Notes: generated by a model from the letters alone, not told the origin. A stretch of 64,000 bases of DNA from Diphasiastrum complanatum (GCA_029204225.1 CM055097.1:56128699-56192698); one strand, 5' to 3'. Numbered from the stretch's first letter, positions 44,461 to 55,775 are shown. Translations and numbers: made by a program.

Positions 44461-44915
44461 AGTTGCATTAGGAGACATTAGAACTCAAAATGGGCCCTTT
44501 GTCAAGATGCTATTTTTTTGACTTTGCACGCTTTCAACGCTGATGTGTCCCAATGAATGGTGTCCATCTTGACGAACTGTAACTGTGGTTGACGGATGGA
44601 AATTTTATTTAACTAACCCGGTCAAATTTTTGTGATTTTCAAATATTCTGCCGGGCGGAACAAACAATTGTGATTGGACCACAGTTACTATCCAAATACT
44701 CTTATGCTGCCCATCATTGTACACGAGGTTGATTTGACGTCAATAGTCGTAAACAATAGTTAATTAATCCTTGTAGTTTAGGAACTTCTTGTCATTCATA
44801 GGTATACCTCTCATTTTCTTCATTCTATCTCTTATTTTGGATTGTCATTCTTAGGTTTACCTCTCAATCTCTACATTCTCTCTGTTCTCAGCTTGCGTAC
44901 ACGTATTTTTGACTA
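44461..44915. other. Upstream region of the unrecognised plus-strand gene
   Basis: Begins where Copia homology ends. AGGTATACCTCTCATTTTCTTCATTCT and a similar AGGTTTACCTCTCAATCTCTACATTCT lie about 55 bases apart just before the ATG at 44916. No TATA box or terminal inverted repeat could be fixed. Confidence 0.35.
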
Positions 44916-46232
44916 ATGGCTTCACATAATCGGAGACCAAGAGGAACCATTGATGCAATCAATATTTGCAATGAAAAAAAAATGCTAAATATCAATGGAT
45001 ACCAAGAATATATCGAAAATATCAATGGATCTTGATGCATCCCTCTGCAAAAGGCTAATTTCAAAAAAGAAAAAGATCGGATAACATATATAGAAGCTTT
45101 TGGAAAGGCAGGATAATGGATTTTAAAGTATCACCTGCCGGTCAATCTATCACAAAAGTTTTAGTTCAGCATCCTTATCTTCACAATGAGCTCAACATTC
45201 ATGATTTGAATCCAAATGATAGAAGAAAATGCAATTGTAAGTTTTCAGATTCAGTTAGCATTTTCTTTAAATTGTATTTTTCTTGTGATGTTTTTGTTGG
45301 CTTTGCAGATTTGTATCCATCAAATTTCGTTGAATGGCAAACAGTTCAATTGATTGCAAGAATAATCGATGCCATACATTCGGATATCGGTATTTTACAA
45401 TATAAAGATCGTTCTCCAAAATCACTTTTAGAGTCAGGAGATGATCACGCCTATTTTCCTGATAAAAATGGTTTAGTTGGTAGATTAGTGCCATATCCTC
45501 TACCATATTTTTCGAGTGAGGAATGGATTTCTCCTGATGCAACAATTTCAGAAAGTTTTTGATCTAGGCTATATATTGATATTCAAAGTATATTAAAATG
45601 TAGCACTGAATCAAAGAATAATAGATTAAGTTCGTATCTACCTTTTACTATTTTTGTTGATTTCTTTTCTAAATGTTCGGAGAACGAAAACAATGTTTAT
45701 TTGTAAGGACTTGAGTGCTGAAATAATCACCGAGTTGTTGGATGATGGTTGGGATATAGAACAAGATCAACAAGTTGAGTGCAAAGTATATTACTCATCA
45801 ATGACATTTAGATATCACATCAAAAAACAAATGATCACTTTGCTGCTGTACTATAGAAAATGGATTAAATGCAAAAATGTTTGGAAGCCACTTGGTCAAG
45901 ATTTTGGTATAAGCCCTCAAGAGCAACTTCAGATAACAGTGAAAAGAAATGACAACATTCTTGCAATGGTTGAGGTCGAGGAAGATTGGTGTCTCAATCA
46001 CATTCGATCGGAACTAGACATGTTGCAATTCAATCTACCTCAGTACTATGAATTTTGATTGAATGGTGTAAAGGTATGTTATGCCATATAAAAATATTCT
46101 TCTATTTCTAAGTGAATCAGTTTCAAAAAATATATTAACTAAACAATTTCTCTTGTGCAGCTAAGAGTAAGGCAGGAAGAGCATATAATATACAAAGATA
46201 TTGGAACATCCATTGAAATTGAAGATCCATAG
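44916..46232 (+). pseudogene. Unrecognised multi-exon plus-strand gene, broken
   Basis: ATG at 44916 (MASHNRRPRG). Stops occur near 45033 and 45115. The clearest coding piece resumes at 45116, crosses a 72-bp GT-AG intron (45237-45308) and continues to 45562 (YLYPSNFVEWQTVQLIARII). A frameshift leads to 45700-46057 (ELLDDGWDI, then ITVKRNDNILAMVEVEEDW), with a TGA inside the coding run. A second GT-AG intron (46072-46160) joins a last exon ending IEIEDP-stop at 46232. The C-terminal ~75 residues have a pattern of alternating strands and a helix that could be a beta-grasp (ubiquitin-like) fold; this is a guess. I do not recognise the family. Confidence 0.5.
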
Positions 46233-46533
46233 ATTATGAACTATGGAATTTTGTATTATGTGATACGATTTTTTGTATACATCATTTTTGAAAATATATG
46301 AACCACTTTTTCTATGAGGCTCTTTCATTTCTATGATCTCCATTTCCATGGTGCATTATTAATCGAAGATTACCTCTTCCAGATTAGGAAGTTCATCTTG
46401 TAGTGCAAGCGAATTGAAAAAGTGTATGGCATTGCATGCCGTACACCAACCACAACTGACAGAATCAACTTGCTAGGAGGACTGCAGTATCCTATATAAA
46501 CAAAAGGAGTAACAAAATTTTAACATAATGAAA

Positions 46534-46689
46534 TACCGGATCAACGCGCAGGATGTTATAATAAAATCTACAACGGAAACAAGTGCCCGTCGAACCGATA
46601 TCCAAAAGATATTGTTTGAATATCGGATCAACGTGCACGATATGAAAAGAAACCAAACAATAACTACAAGGGCGTGTCGAACCAATATT
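46534..46689. repeat. Two copies of a ~69-bp repeat
   Basis: 46534-46602 and 46621-46689 both begin with TA(C/T)CGGATCAACG(C/T)GCA and end with (C/T)GTCGAACC(G/A)ATAT. The outer ~20 bases of each unit are conserved and the middles differ. A third copy is at 48198-48264, so the three bracket the H3-like gene. Confidence 0.75.
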
Positions 46690-46791
46690 GATAAATTTTT
46701 ATCTCTGCATCAACCATTTTCAGCTTCGTATATGTGTTGCATGTGGTACTGGAAAGAGTTTCAGTATTTCCTGGATATGGCTCCTGGCAAT

Positions 46792-46816
46792 TGTGTGTGT
46801 GTGTGTGTGTGTGTGT
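46792..46816. repeat. (TG)n microsatellite
   Basis: 25-bp TG tract near the 3' end of the minus-strand H3-like unit. Confidence 0.95.
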
Positions 46817-46835
46817 AATAGAGTTCATCTTTAAA

Positions 46836-46901
46836 CAAACTAGATTACACACACCCTCATCATTGACATATAAGGACAACACATATAAGCTCCAATGATC
46901 A
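46836..46901 (-). pseudogene. Possible Ulp1-like protease exon
   Basis: Behind a TTGCAG acceptor on the minus strand (46902-46907) the frame reads DHWSLYVLSLYVNDE. A His-Trp pair followed by a hydrophobic strand is the signature around the catalytic His of Ulp1/C48 cysteine proteases, which occur in several plant DNA transposons. The catalytic Cys was not located and the exon is short, so the call is tentative. It would follow the H3-like frame as a downstream exon. Confidence 0.3.
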
Positions 46902-47083
46902 CTGCAATCAGAAAACAATAAATTTATGAGAATCAATGTGAAATCAAAATTCATATAAAAAATTCAACTTAATAAAATCTGAAAAAAATACTCTTACTTT
47001 GTTATGTACGGGAGCACGAGAATGGAGTCCCCAGTCTGACGTATTGGAGCATATCATCGTGCAGACTTTTGAAATCAGAAAAA

Positions 47084-48187
47084 TCAAATGCAGCCGTGAA
47101 GGGGAAACAATGCTACATCTATAAACAATGGGGTCTGGAAAAACTCCATCCAATACTGAATTGCTCCACCTCCTACATTGTCACCTAGCATTTTATCCCT
47201 ACTTTCTGATTCACTTGTATCTAATTTAGAAAGGGGAAGACCAGCATTGGTCTTCGGCATCTTAAAACTGTATCGAGGACCTAAAGCTTTAAGATATGTG
47301 TTTAACAATTGGTCATACTGTACATATTGAGGAGTATTTACAAAGACAAGTGCAGGGGGTGACGAAAGTAATACAGATAAACCACAAAAAGAATTGTCAT
47401 TCAAAATTGATTCTACCTTTACATTTACAAAATCATCTAAATCATTTCCTAGAACAGGAGGTTGGGAACTAATATTTGTGGGGGTAGGAGGAGACTGAGA
47501 TTTTGAAGGAGGAGGAGATTTATTAGGAGATGAAGATTTAGTAGGAGAAGATAAAGATGGGGTTCTGGGAGGAGAAGAAGGAGACTTGGGAGGAGATTGC
47601 CTAGTAGATAGAATCTCATCCAGAGGAGATGGCTTCGAAAAAATCCCTCACTTTATTAGGAGGGTCATGAGACCTCCTCTTCTTTGAAACACTCCCGCTC
47701 TGTACTCGAAAAAACAAGCCGGGATGGTTGAGATTGCTTTTGTTTTCTCTTCTCCGAATCTTGTTTTGGAGGAGAGGAAGGAGCAGGTCTAAAGTACTCT
47801 GTAAATTTGTCATATGTGTCCCGTAGCCTGAATACAATGTTGAAATTCTTGGGCATGATGGTCACCCTCTTGGCACGGACAGCTGCAACAACAATATCTG
47901 AAAACAATTTCTCTTGGAAATCTTGATATGCAGTGTATAACGACATCTACAGATAGACTTCTTGTAACCTGTCTAATAGATCTCTGTATGTGAGCTTTCA
48001 GAATTAGAATATTATTGGTCTTCTGTAGCTTATGAATATCCTTGATCCAGGGTGGGTCTCTTCTTTTGCCGCTTGGCCTAGGAGGAGGTGGTGGTGGATG
48101 AGGTTGTGGTGGGGCATTTCCCTAACCCAATCCTGTGATTGGAATTCCACCAGGGTGGATTCGTGCTGTTTGTTTAGTCCGTGCCAT
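47084..48187 (-). pseudogene. Histone H3-like protein with long C-terminal extension, broken
   Basis: The ATG at 48187 starts MARTKQTARIHPGG, identical to H3 through Arg8 and retaining Gly12-Gly13. A TAG follows at codon 22. In the same frame a Pro-rich tail leads to IKDIHKLQKT, aligning with H3 REIRKYQKS with a one-residue offset, and to LILKAHIQRSIRQV (alpha-1). A deletion of roughly 25 bases shifts the frame; at 47946 MSLYTAYQDF...KLF aligns with alpha-2 and AKRVTIMPK matches H3 exactly. Unlike H3 it continues past the fold into a region rich in SPPK/SPTK repeats, then FVNVKVESIL and further residues to about 47084, with more frame breaks. Core histone genes lack such an extension and such decay. 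It could be a domesticated or element-borne H3 derivative. Confidence 0.8.
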
Positions 48188-48197
48188 TAGTATCCAA

Positions 48198-48264
48198 TAT
48201 CAGATCAACGCGCGAAGAAGGAGAACTCAAGATCAGAAGTCAGGTTGAGCACGTCGAACCGATA
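48198..48264. repeat. Third copy of the ~69-bp repeat, at the start of the H3-like gene
   Basis: Reads TATCAGATCAACGCGCG...ACGTCGAACCGATA, matching the ends of the copies at 46534 and 46621. It ends 10 bases before the H3-like ATG on the minus strand, a promoter or 5' UTR position. Confidence 0.75.
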
Positions 48265-48586
48265 CGTGAACTTAACCAAACCGATAGTTGACAGCGGATG
48301 GGCACGCGAGAGAAAAGCGGAATGTAGGAAGATTGCTTCGATGCGCTGAATGGATATCGCATGGAAGTAGAGAATGATAAGAACTTTAAGCAAATTAATT
48401 TCAGCGTCATCCATCTGTATCTATAGAAAAAATCCAAAATGATTGCATATGTGGTGGTTTGGATGTCCGAGGCTCGGATTATGCTGATGATTACTTCGAG
48501 ATATTCAGAGGCTTGTCAATCAAATCAAACTAAATATCCATCTTTCATCAGAATGATTAGTCGATAATAACGACCACAATTAATTT

Positions 48587-50424
48587 CTACAAAAGTATGG
48601 TCACACCTATAGTTAATTCTACAAAAGTATGGTCACATCTACAATTTATTGCTGAAATTGACAAGGTGGTGCAATGATTTTGCAAAGTCCTCATATCTTC
48701 TAATGATAGATTTTCTTTCTTGATAACACCTATGAGTTTGTCTAAGTTGGTCCACACTTGTCCCTTTTCCACTCACTTACTTCCTTCTAGTGTTCGTGTG
48801 GCTTGAACAATTTCTCTCCAAATTTCGTATCTGACACTTGATTCTTTGCATGTTGATTGGATAAGAATCTTCTTGCTTTAGCACCTCCAATTCATGGCTT
48901 ATTAGGAATGTTTATTTTTTTTCCAGAGAGTCTATCACTTTTTTCAATCGTGACATTCCCTTTATGTAGTCCTGCATTTGACAGAACTATTTTTAACCTT
49001 CTAATTGCTGCTTTAACCACAGACTCTGGTTTATGATTCCATGCTAGTAGAATATGCAGGTGAATAAGTTTTTCAATAATATGAACCCTAGCATGCAATG
49101 TGCATATGTGAACATTTTTTAATGGAATTGGTAGAACGCTTTTCATATATGGATCTTCAGCTTTTCGCGTTGGGTCAATGTTTGTTGATCGTCCGAAATT
49201 CATATTGTAGCAATCCTTCATGCAATAAAGATGTGGATGTTTTGATGTTCTCCATGAGAGACATTATACATACATTTTAATGTTTTCGAATCCCCTGAAA
49301 GGTGCCATTGAATTTGAAAACTTCCATGGTTTTCGACTGTAAATTTATCACCCTCCAAATGTTTCTTTATAATCTCGCCATAATTTGTTCTTGAAAATAT
49401 CCATGAAAGTATTTTATGGTCCTCTTTCAAGACCTGCAGAGAATCAAGGAATGCATGACATGTCAATAAAAATTGGCAAGGTATGAATTGTTAATAACAA
49501 TATTCTAAATGAAAATTGAAATGTATACCTGGAATGCCGCCAACCACCATATGTGATTTTCTGATTGAACACTAAACGTTCGATCATTTGTATTGAACAC
49601 TAAACGTTCGATCATTTGTATCTGAAACTTTGTTCATCAAAGTGACACTCACTCGTTCCAACTTTTGACCCTTGATGATTTCAGATTCATCCAATTTTAT
49701 TACAATAATGACCTTTCCATTTACTTGACGTTCGTCTAGTTTATAAAATTGAATAATGTATTTTAGAACATTTTCAATATCAAGGAAAATATTATTGCAA
49801 TCGTTGTAATTGAGCTCACCATATTCTGATTTGTATAATTCAGTTATATGAAGTGGTTGGCCAACTACTTTGAACATTCCGTCATTATAATAATTTCCTG
49901 CTAATCTTACCCGATGTGGACGCAGAAGATAAATTTTTTTGACCATCACTTGGAAAAAAGCTTCTTTACCTATTCTAAAAAAAGTAGAATAAGCATTTAT
50001 GCTAATTCTAGATACATCACTTGCACCTTGTATCACATTTGCATCCAAGTATGATTGAACCTTAATCAAAACAGTCTTTACAATTTCATTTTTCATTTTT
50101 CATTTTTTAAAACCGAGCATTTTTTTTTATCATTTCCTTTGCTAACTTTCTTGGTAAAACATGACTTAAAGATGATCCAATGCATGAACGATATGTTAAA
50201 TAGTTCTTTGCCACCAAACATGATCTGCAACAAACATATGAAACTCAAATCATGTTTAATAAATAAATAATCCATGTTATCAAGTGCAAATCAAACTTAA
50301 ATGACATATACAAATCAAATAAACGGTTCATATGACAACATACTTGAATGCTCGAATTCTTTTTTTCTGATTGCCGCTATGTGTAGATAAGTCATCAATA
50401 TTCTTCATCGGTACTCTCTTTTTG
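48587..50424 (-). pseudogene. Multi-exon gene, possible DDE-type transposase, broken
   Basis: The first exon is probably MKNIDDLSTHSGNQKKR (50424 to about 50358), then an intron ending TTGTTGCAG near 50229. Coding continues to 50096 and then in frame 49584-50096 (SRISINAYSTFFRIG, VIIVIKLDESEIIKG). A 28-bp tandem duplication (about 49567-49622) breaks the frame. A clean GT-AG intron (about 49434-49529) precedes LKEDHKILSWIF and HLSGDSKTLKCMYNVSHG, then a shifted frame with HPHLYCMKDC and LPIPLKNVHICTLH (48892-49221) and a last piece at 48587-48772. The pattern D...GD.K.L....C, then LH, recalls uncharacterised transposon proteins of animals; assignment rests on memory of that pattern only. It shares strand and neighbourhood with the H3-like unit. 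Confidence 0.45.
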
Positions 50425-51199
50425 TTAATAATGAGGACATAGTATGTTGAACTTCTAATATAGAATACATACACTGTGGAGATACCATGGCATCATCTCA
50501 GGATAACACATCGACACTCATCTATGTAAGCCCTATGAATGATCTTCGTTTATGCAATGCCATAAAAGTTTTGGTATATTCCCTGACAAGTGAGTAGAGA
50601 AAAGAGGAGATATCATTTTCTCAACTCGGTACATTTAAGGAATGTTCTTCCTATCTAATAAGAACACGGTTTGGTATTCGCTATATTAGAACATATATGT
50701 TGCCATAAGTCTACATTTTCAAACTAGTGAAGCAAAACTACTTCGGTTTTATGTAAACCATCTAGTTTAAGGTATATTTGAAATTTACCATTAGTATAGA
50801 CACATGTTTCCAGATTTAGGGTTCTAGCTCAAATACTCTTGAACAACATGGATCTACGTAAGGGCCATGACGTTCTACATAAGGATCACATGGATTTGCC
50901 CTAAGAAACGTCCAAGCTAATCCTAATGAGTTATAATGAAACTTTCTACAAAATGATATTGTTGTTTTGATTTGATAAGGCACTGACTTTATGCATTGAT
51001 GATTGCATGTTAGTGATTAGTACATTGAAAGCATGACATTAATCTATTTAATCTACTAGATCCGTCCTACAATAGGTAGCCATCATTCTAATTGTAAATG
51101 TATGTATAGAGTAGGTGGGCTATGTATAGAGTAGGTGGATTGTCAACGTCACGACGTGGGTCAGATTTCTAGTTGACAATATCGAAAAAATACCATGTA
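50425..51199. other. No gene recognised
   Basis: Upstream flank of the preceding gene. A 36-codon plus-strand frame at about 50487 (MASSQDNTST) is too short to support. GTATGTATAGAGTAGGTGG is repeated at about 51105-51140. Confidence 0.35.
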
Positions 51200-51529
51200 T
51201 CGAAAATATACAATGACTCGAGAAATTACGAGACTAACTCGAAAACATTACGATTCGAGACGAGTCGATCCAGACTCGAAAAATTATGACTCGAGTCGAG
51301 TTAATCCAGTATTGAGAAATTCTAAAAATACGAGTTGATCATGTATCGAGAAACTATGAATTTTCGAGTCGATCTGGTATCAAAGAATTCTGATTCTGGA
51401 TTTCGATCTTCTACTTAAAATACTTTGAGTCTCTCTCTTTTTTTTTTTGGTTTTTTTTTGTATAAGTATATACAGCTTTCAGGATGCTCATCACCGAATT
51501 GATTTGGGCCTGAGCATTGAAATCCAACA
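51200..51529 (-). repeat. Copia 3' LTR (partial extent)
   Basis: The right edge reads CCAACA at 51529. On the minus strand this is TGTTGG immediately after the purine tract CATTAAGGGGGAG (51530-51542). It contains TATACTTATACAAA on the minus strand and numerous ACTCGAG/GAGTCGA motifs (51215-51375). The left edge is not defined. Confidence 0.55.
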
Positions 51530-54500
51530 CTCCCCCTTAATGTGGGTCCTAAAAAAATTTGATCTTCAGATTTAGCATATTGTTAAGTCTGAAATGGTGC
51601 TCCTTGGATAGTGCTTTCGTGAAGTAATTTGTTGCCATAAAATCTGTCATGCAGTAAACCAATGACAGTTCCTTACTTTGCACTTTCTCTCTAAGGTAGT
51701 GATATCTGATTTCAATATGCTTGCTCCGAGAATGAAATCTTGGATTTAGAGATAATGCTATTATGCTTTGAATATCACAATAGATGGTCGTTGGATGTGG
51801 CTGAGCAAGGTCGATATTTGCAAGTAGATTCCTCAGCCAAATCGCCTCTTTGGTAGCATTTGTGGCAGCTATGTATTCCGATTCTTTTGATGATAATGCT
51901 ACTGAGGTCTGTTTTCAGGTATTCCATGAGATTGGGCCTTGATTGAATAAGAATACAAATTTAGAAGTCGATCTTTTGGTGTTGATACCTTCTGCCCAAT
52001 CTGCATCTATGTAGCCTTCAAGAATATTGGCAGATTGGCTGCCTCTGTAATAGATGCTGAGATGCTTTGTGGCTTGGACATACTTTATGACCTTCATGAG
52101 CACTTTCCAATGGGTTGGACCTAGATTCGATAGGAATTGGTTGAGTGAACTGATCAAGTATGCAAGGTCGAGTCAAGTGCAGAGCATTGCATACATCAAT
52201 GGGCCGATAATGGAGTGAAACATATACGACTTCATTTCCTCCTTTTCTTCCTCGGTTTGGGGACATGGTTCCTTTGACAGCTTCAGACCAGGGTCGAGTG
52301 GAAAGTGATTCGATTTGCAATTGGTCATTCCATATTTGTCTAGCATGTTGATGAGATATCGTTGTTGACTAATGAAAATCTGTTTGCTGGATCCAATTCG
52401 AAAAATTTGAATTTTGAGACAGTAATGGGCTGGACCCATATCAGTCATTATGTATTCTTGTGATAGCATATATTTTGTATCTCTCAATAAATTTAGATTG
52501 TTACTAAATAGTAACGTATCATCTACATAAAGAGTGATGATAATGAAGGAATTCGATACAGACTTGAAATAGACATTCGAGTCTGCCGAGTTTGAAATAA
52601 AACCATTTTCAATTAGAAATGCATTAATTTTTTGAAACCAGGCTCTTGGTGACTGTTTGAACGGTCTAGACATCCATTTGGTGGATTTCGAGATCTATTG
52701 CAGTTGCATAGGAGAGAAGTAATCAAATTGAAGCATGCTTAGCAAAAGGGTTGAAGGTCTTGAAAAAATCCAGATCTGGAATCCGGGAGAAGCCTTTGGC
52801 GACCAGCCTGGCCTTGTATCAATTTAACCTTCCTTCAACATCATACTTTGTTTTGAATATCCATTTGCATGGAATCAGATTTCGATCATTTGGCAGCTCA
52901 GTTACAGTCCACGTTTGATTCTCGATTAGAAAATTGAATTTTGTGTCCATTGCAGCTCTCCACTGATCAGCATCAAGTGTTGACATTGCCTCTGAAACAA
53001 TGTTTGGTTCTTGCACAAAGTAGCAGGCTGGATCATCCAGAAATCGGGATGGAGGCTGTCTGGATTGGTGGTTCAATCTTCTGGGCTGAATTTCAATCCT
53101 CTGATGTGATTTGATCTATTGAGATTCTGACTCATTTTTTGAGCCAATATCGATTTTCTATTGTTCAATCCTGGAGCTGTTTTCAATACTTGGATTGGAA
53201 TTTTCTCGAGCTTTTCCCTTGTGGTCGATAAATTGGTCTTCCACAAAATTGATATCTCTACTGGTGAATGCTTTCAGGTGTGTAGATTGTAGAGCTTGTA
53301 TGCCTTGTGATATGGGAAATAAATAGCCTATGAAAATCGATTTCTGCTTGTGTCGTCTAGTTTTTTTTCTTAGATCAGTAAGGATCTAAGCGTAAGCAAT
53401 GCATCCAAACACTCGAATATGTTTGAGTGATGGTTTTTGATCTTGTCCATACCTCATAAGGCCTTTTGCCATTCAGGGCCTTTGTGATGGATCGATTCTG
53501 TAAATAGGCAGCAGTCGTGATAGCTTCTGCCCAAATTTTTTTGAAAGAGAGGCATGGGCCAACATGCTCATGGCACTTTCGATTAGTGTCTGATTCTTCC
53601 GTTCTGCTACACCATTGAACTGAGTGAGTAGCTTGTTGTATATTGTTGGTGTATTCCATTTGCCTTGCAGAACTCCTTGAATTCGATGGCGATGAATTCT
53701 CCCCCTCCATCAATGCGTAGAGGCTTGATTTTTTTGTGGGTCTGATTTTTTGCAGATGCTTTGAACTGTTTGAAAAACTTGAATGCTTCGGATTTGTTCT
53801 TCAGAAAATAAATAACAGTTTTTTGAGAGAAATTATCAATAAGAGTTATAAAATAAATGGCCCTCATTGTGGAAATAGTCTACATCGGGCCACAAATCTC
53901 ACTGTGTACAAGATCTAGCAAATCTCTAGAAGAATGAATAGAATCGAAAATGAATGGACTTCTAGAATGCTTGCTGATAATACAACTTTCACAAGGAGAA
54001 TTTGATTTGCTAATAGAAGGAAGATCTTGCACTAGATTTTGATTTGACATTTGTTGAATACTATTGAAATTTCAATGGTCTAATCTGAAATGCCACAACA
54101 TATTAGTCGATTCAGAAGTAGAAGTGTGAAGAGCTTGACTATTTGTAAAATAACAGTGACTAAGTTTATAAAGTTAGCCACATATTCTACCGAAAGCTAA
54201 AAGTTTCCTAGATTTGTCAAAAATGGTGCAGCCCTCTGTATCGAATTCGACCCTACGACCAAAATCAGTGATTATGCTTATTGAAAGCAGACTTTTGGTC
54301 AGATTTGGAACATGAAAAACATTGGACAACAACTTTACTTCACCTTTCTGAAATTCGATACTGACTGTTCCTTCACCCTTGATGGAATGAGATGAGTTGT
54401 CTCCAAGTTGCACAACTCGAGAATGAGTGAATGGCTTGTACTCTTGGAACTAGTCTCGATGATGAGTCATATTGTTTACAGATTCCGGCTATTCATAATC

Positions 54501-54720
54501 TGTTGGCTTTTGTTTCTTTCTTGTTTTGGTTCTTTTTCTTGTTCAGATTAGTTTCAGGATTGGTTCTGCCTGTTATCAGGCTTCTTGGGCATTTTCTGGA
54601 TGTTTTCTTGTTATTGAAATGCCCATAATTAGGCAGAAGGGACTGATTAACGTTTTAGTCTTCTTGTTTTGCCTATCAGAGGACACTCAAGTTTGTCACT
54701 CTTGCACTGAAGCACATGCA
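51530..54720 (-). pseudogene. Copia element, gag end to RNase H, decayed
   Basis: From 54720 leftwards: broken nucleocapsid region, protease downstream half (QLGDNSSHSIKGEG, VFHVPNLTKSLLSI; 54174-54413), pre-integrase and integrase (FITLIDNFSQKTVIYFLK, RIDGGGEFIA; 53375-53867), integrase C-terminus and linker (53040-53400), RT with PNDRNLIPCKWIFKTKYD (52819-53076) and the intact ITLYVDDTLLFSN box (52173-52673), then RNase H (YIDADWAEG; 51915-52157). Stops and shifts separate the pieces. Its RT most resembles the copy at 59.3-61.7 kb. Confidence 0.87.
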
Positions 54721-55062
54721 TAAACGACCACAATCAATCTGTTGGAATTCTGATATACTCCCACTCGTTCCTTCACCCTCCTTCTACTCTCAAGAATTCT
54801 CTCTCTTTGAGTCAGTCTGCAAAAACATGCAAAGTCGAATCAGGCAGAACCGCAAAGCCATCGCCAGATTATGGTCTGACCGAAGGGAACCGTTAAATCA
54901 ACGTTTACGGAGAAGCATGACTCAAACCGCAAACCGCAAACCGCAAACCACAGGGAGTCATTAAATACCGTAGGTTACTATCTACGAGCACTTTAGCAAC
55001 GAAAGTAAAATCCCGTCAACCACCGCAAGTGACGAGTAGCAGAGCGGAAGAACCGCACACTG
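54721..55062. other. No gene; short heptamer repeat
   Basis: Contains AACCGCA repeated three times at about 54929-54952. No coding signature. Confidence 0.4.
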
Positions 55063-55775
55063 TTGGAAGCTGCACGATCCATGACAACAAATTTGCATTT
55101 GCCTCAAACCTTTTGGGCAGAAGCTATCTCTACGGCTTGCTATCTGCAAAATTACTCTAGCACTAAAGCAGTTGATTCCAAGACACCGTTTGAAGTCTAC
55201 TACGGTTACAAACCAAGTTTGAAACACCTGCGTGTCTTTAGATGTGTCTGTTATGCACAAGTGCCATCTGATCTGAGGAAGAAGCTGGAACCAGTAAGCT
55301 GTAAAAGCATCTTCATCGGCTATTCAACTTCTCACAAGGCATATCGTGTTTACGATGTGGTTATGGGCCAGATCTTGGTCAGTCGTGATGTTGTCTTCCT
55401 TGAAGAAAAATATTACGATTTCAAACAGAAGCAACCAATACAAGAGACTGCCATAGCAGCTCCACCTTCTAGCGATAGGCTATGACCTACGACTGTTCAA
55501 GCAACGGAGTTCATCCCAACGGCTCCACTTACCGTCGATGGGCCTAGACCACGATCGTTCAACCGCAAAATACTACGGTCCCAGTCATTCACTAAGGAGA
55601 ATCATCTAATCAAGCACCTGAAGTTCAAAGATCTATGAGACAACGACAGCAGCCTGACTGATTCATCCCTCAGGCTTTCATTAGTCATGACGGACCTGCC
55701 ACCATAGCAGAAGCACTGTCAATGCCCGATGCAGACAAATGGAAAGTTCTCATGGCTGTCCAAGATGCCTAATGC
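55063..55775 (+). pseudogene. Copia fragment, integrase C-terminus to RT start
   Basis: Frame 55063-55485 encodes the integrase end (MTTNLHLPQTFWAEAISTAC, LRVFRCVCYAQVP, SIFIGYSTSHKAYRVYD, SRDVVF). After a stop the linker runs to QPDxFIPQAFISHDGPATIAE and EALSMPDADKWKVLM, the start of RT, where it ends. No catalytic RT residues remain. Confidence 0.85.

Noticed and set aside
47084-48187. A functional core or centromeric histone H3 gene
   Set aside because: An in-frame stop, a frame-shifting deletion in the fold and a long extension rule out a normal H3. The N-tail is H3-type rather than centromere-type.
54929-54952. AACCGCA heptamer repeats as interstitial telomere
   Set aside because: Plant telomere repeat is TTTAGGG/CCCTAAA; only three units of a different heptamer.
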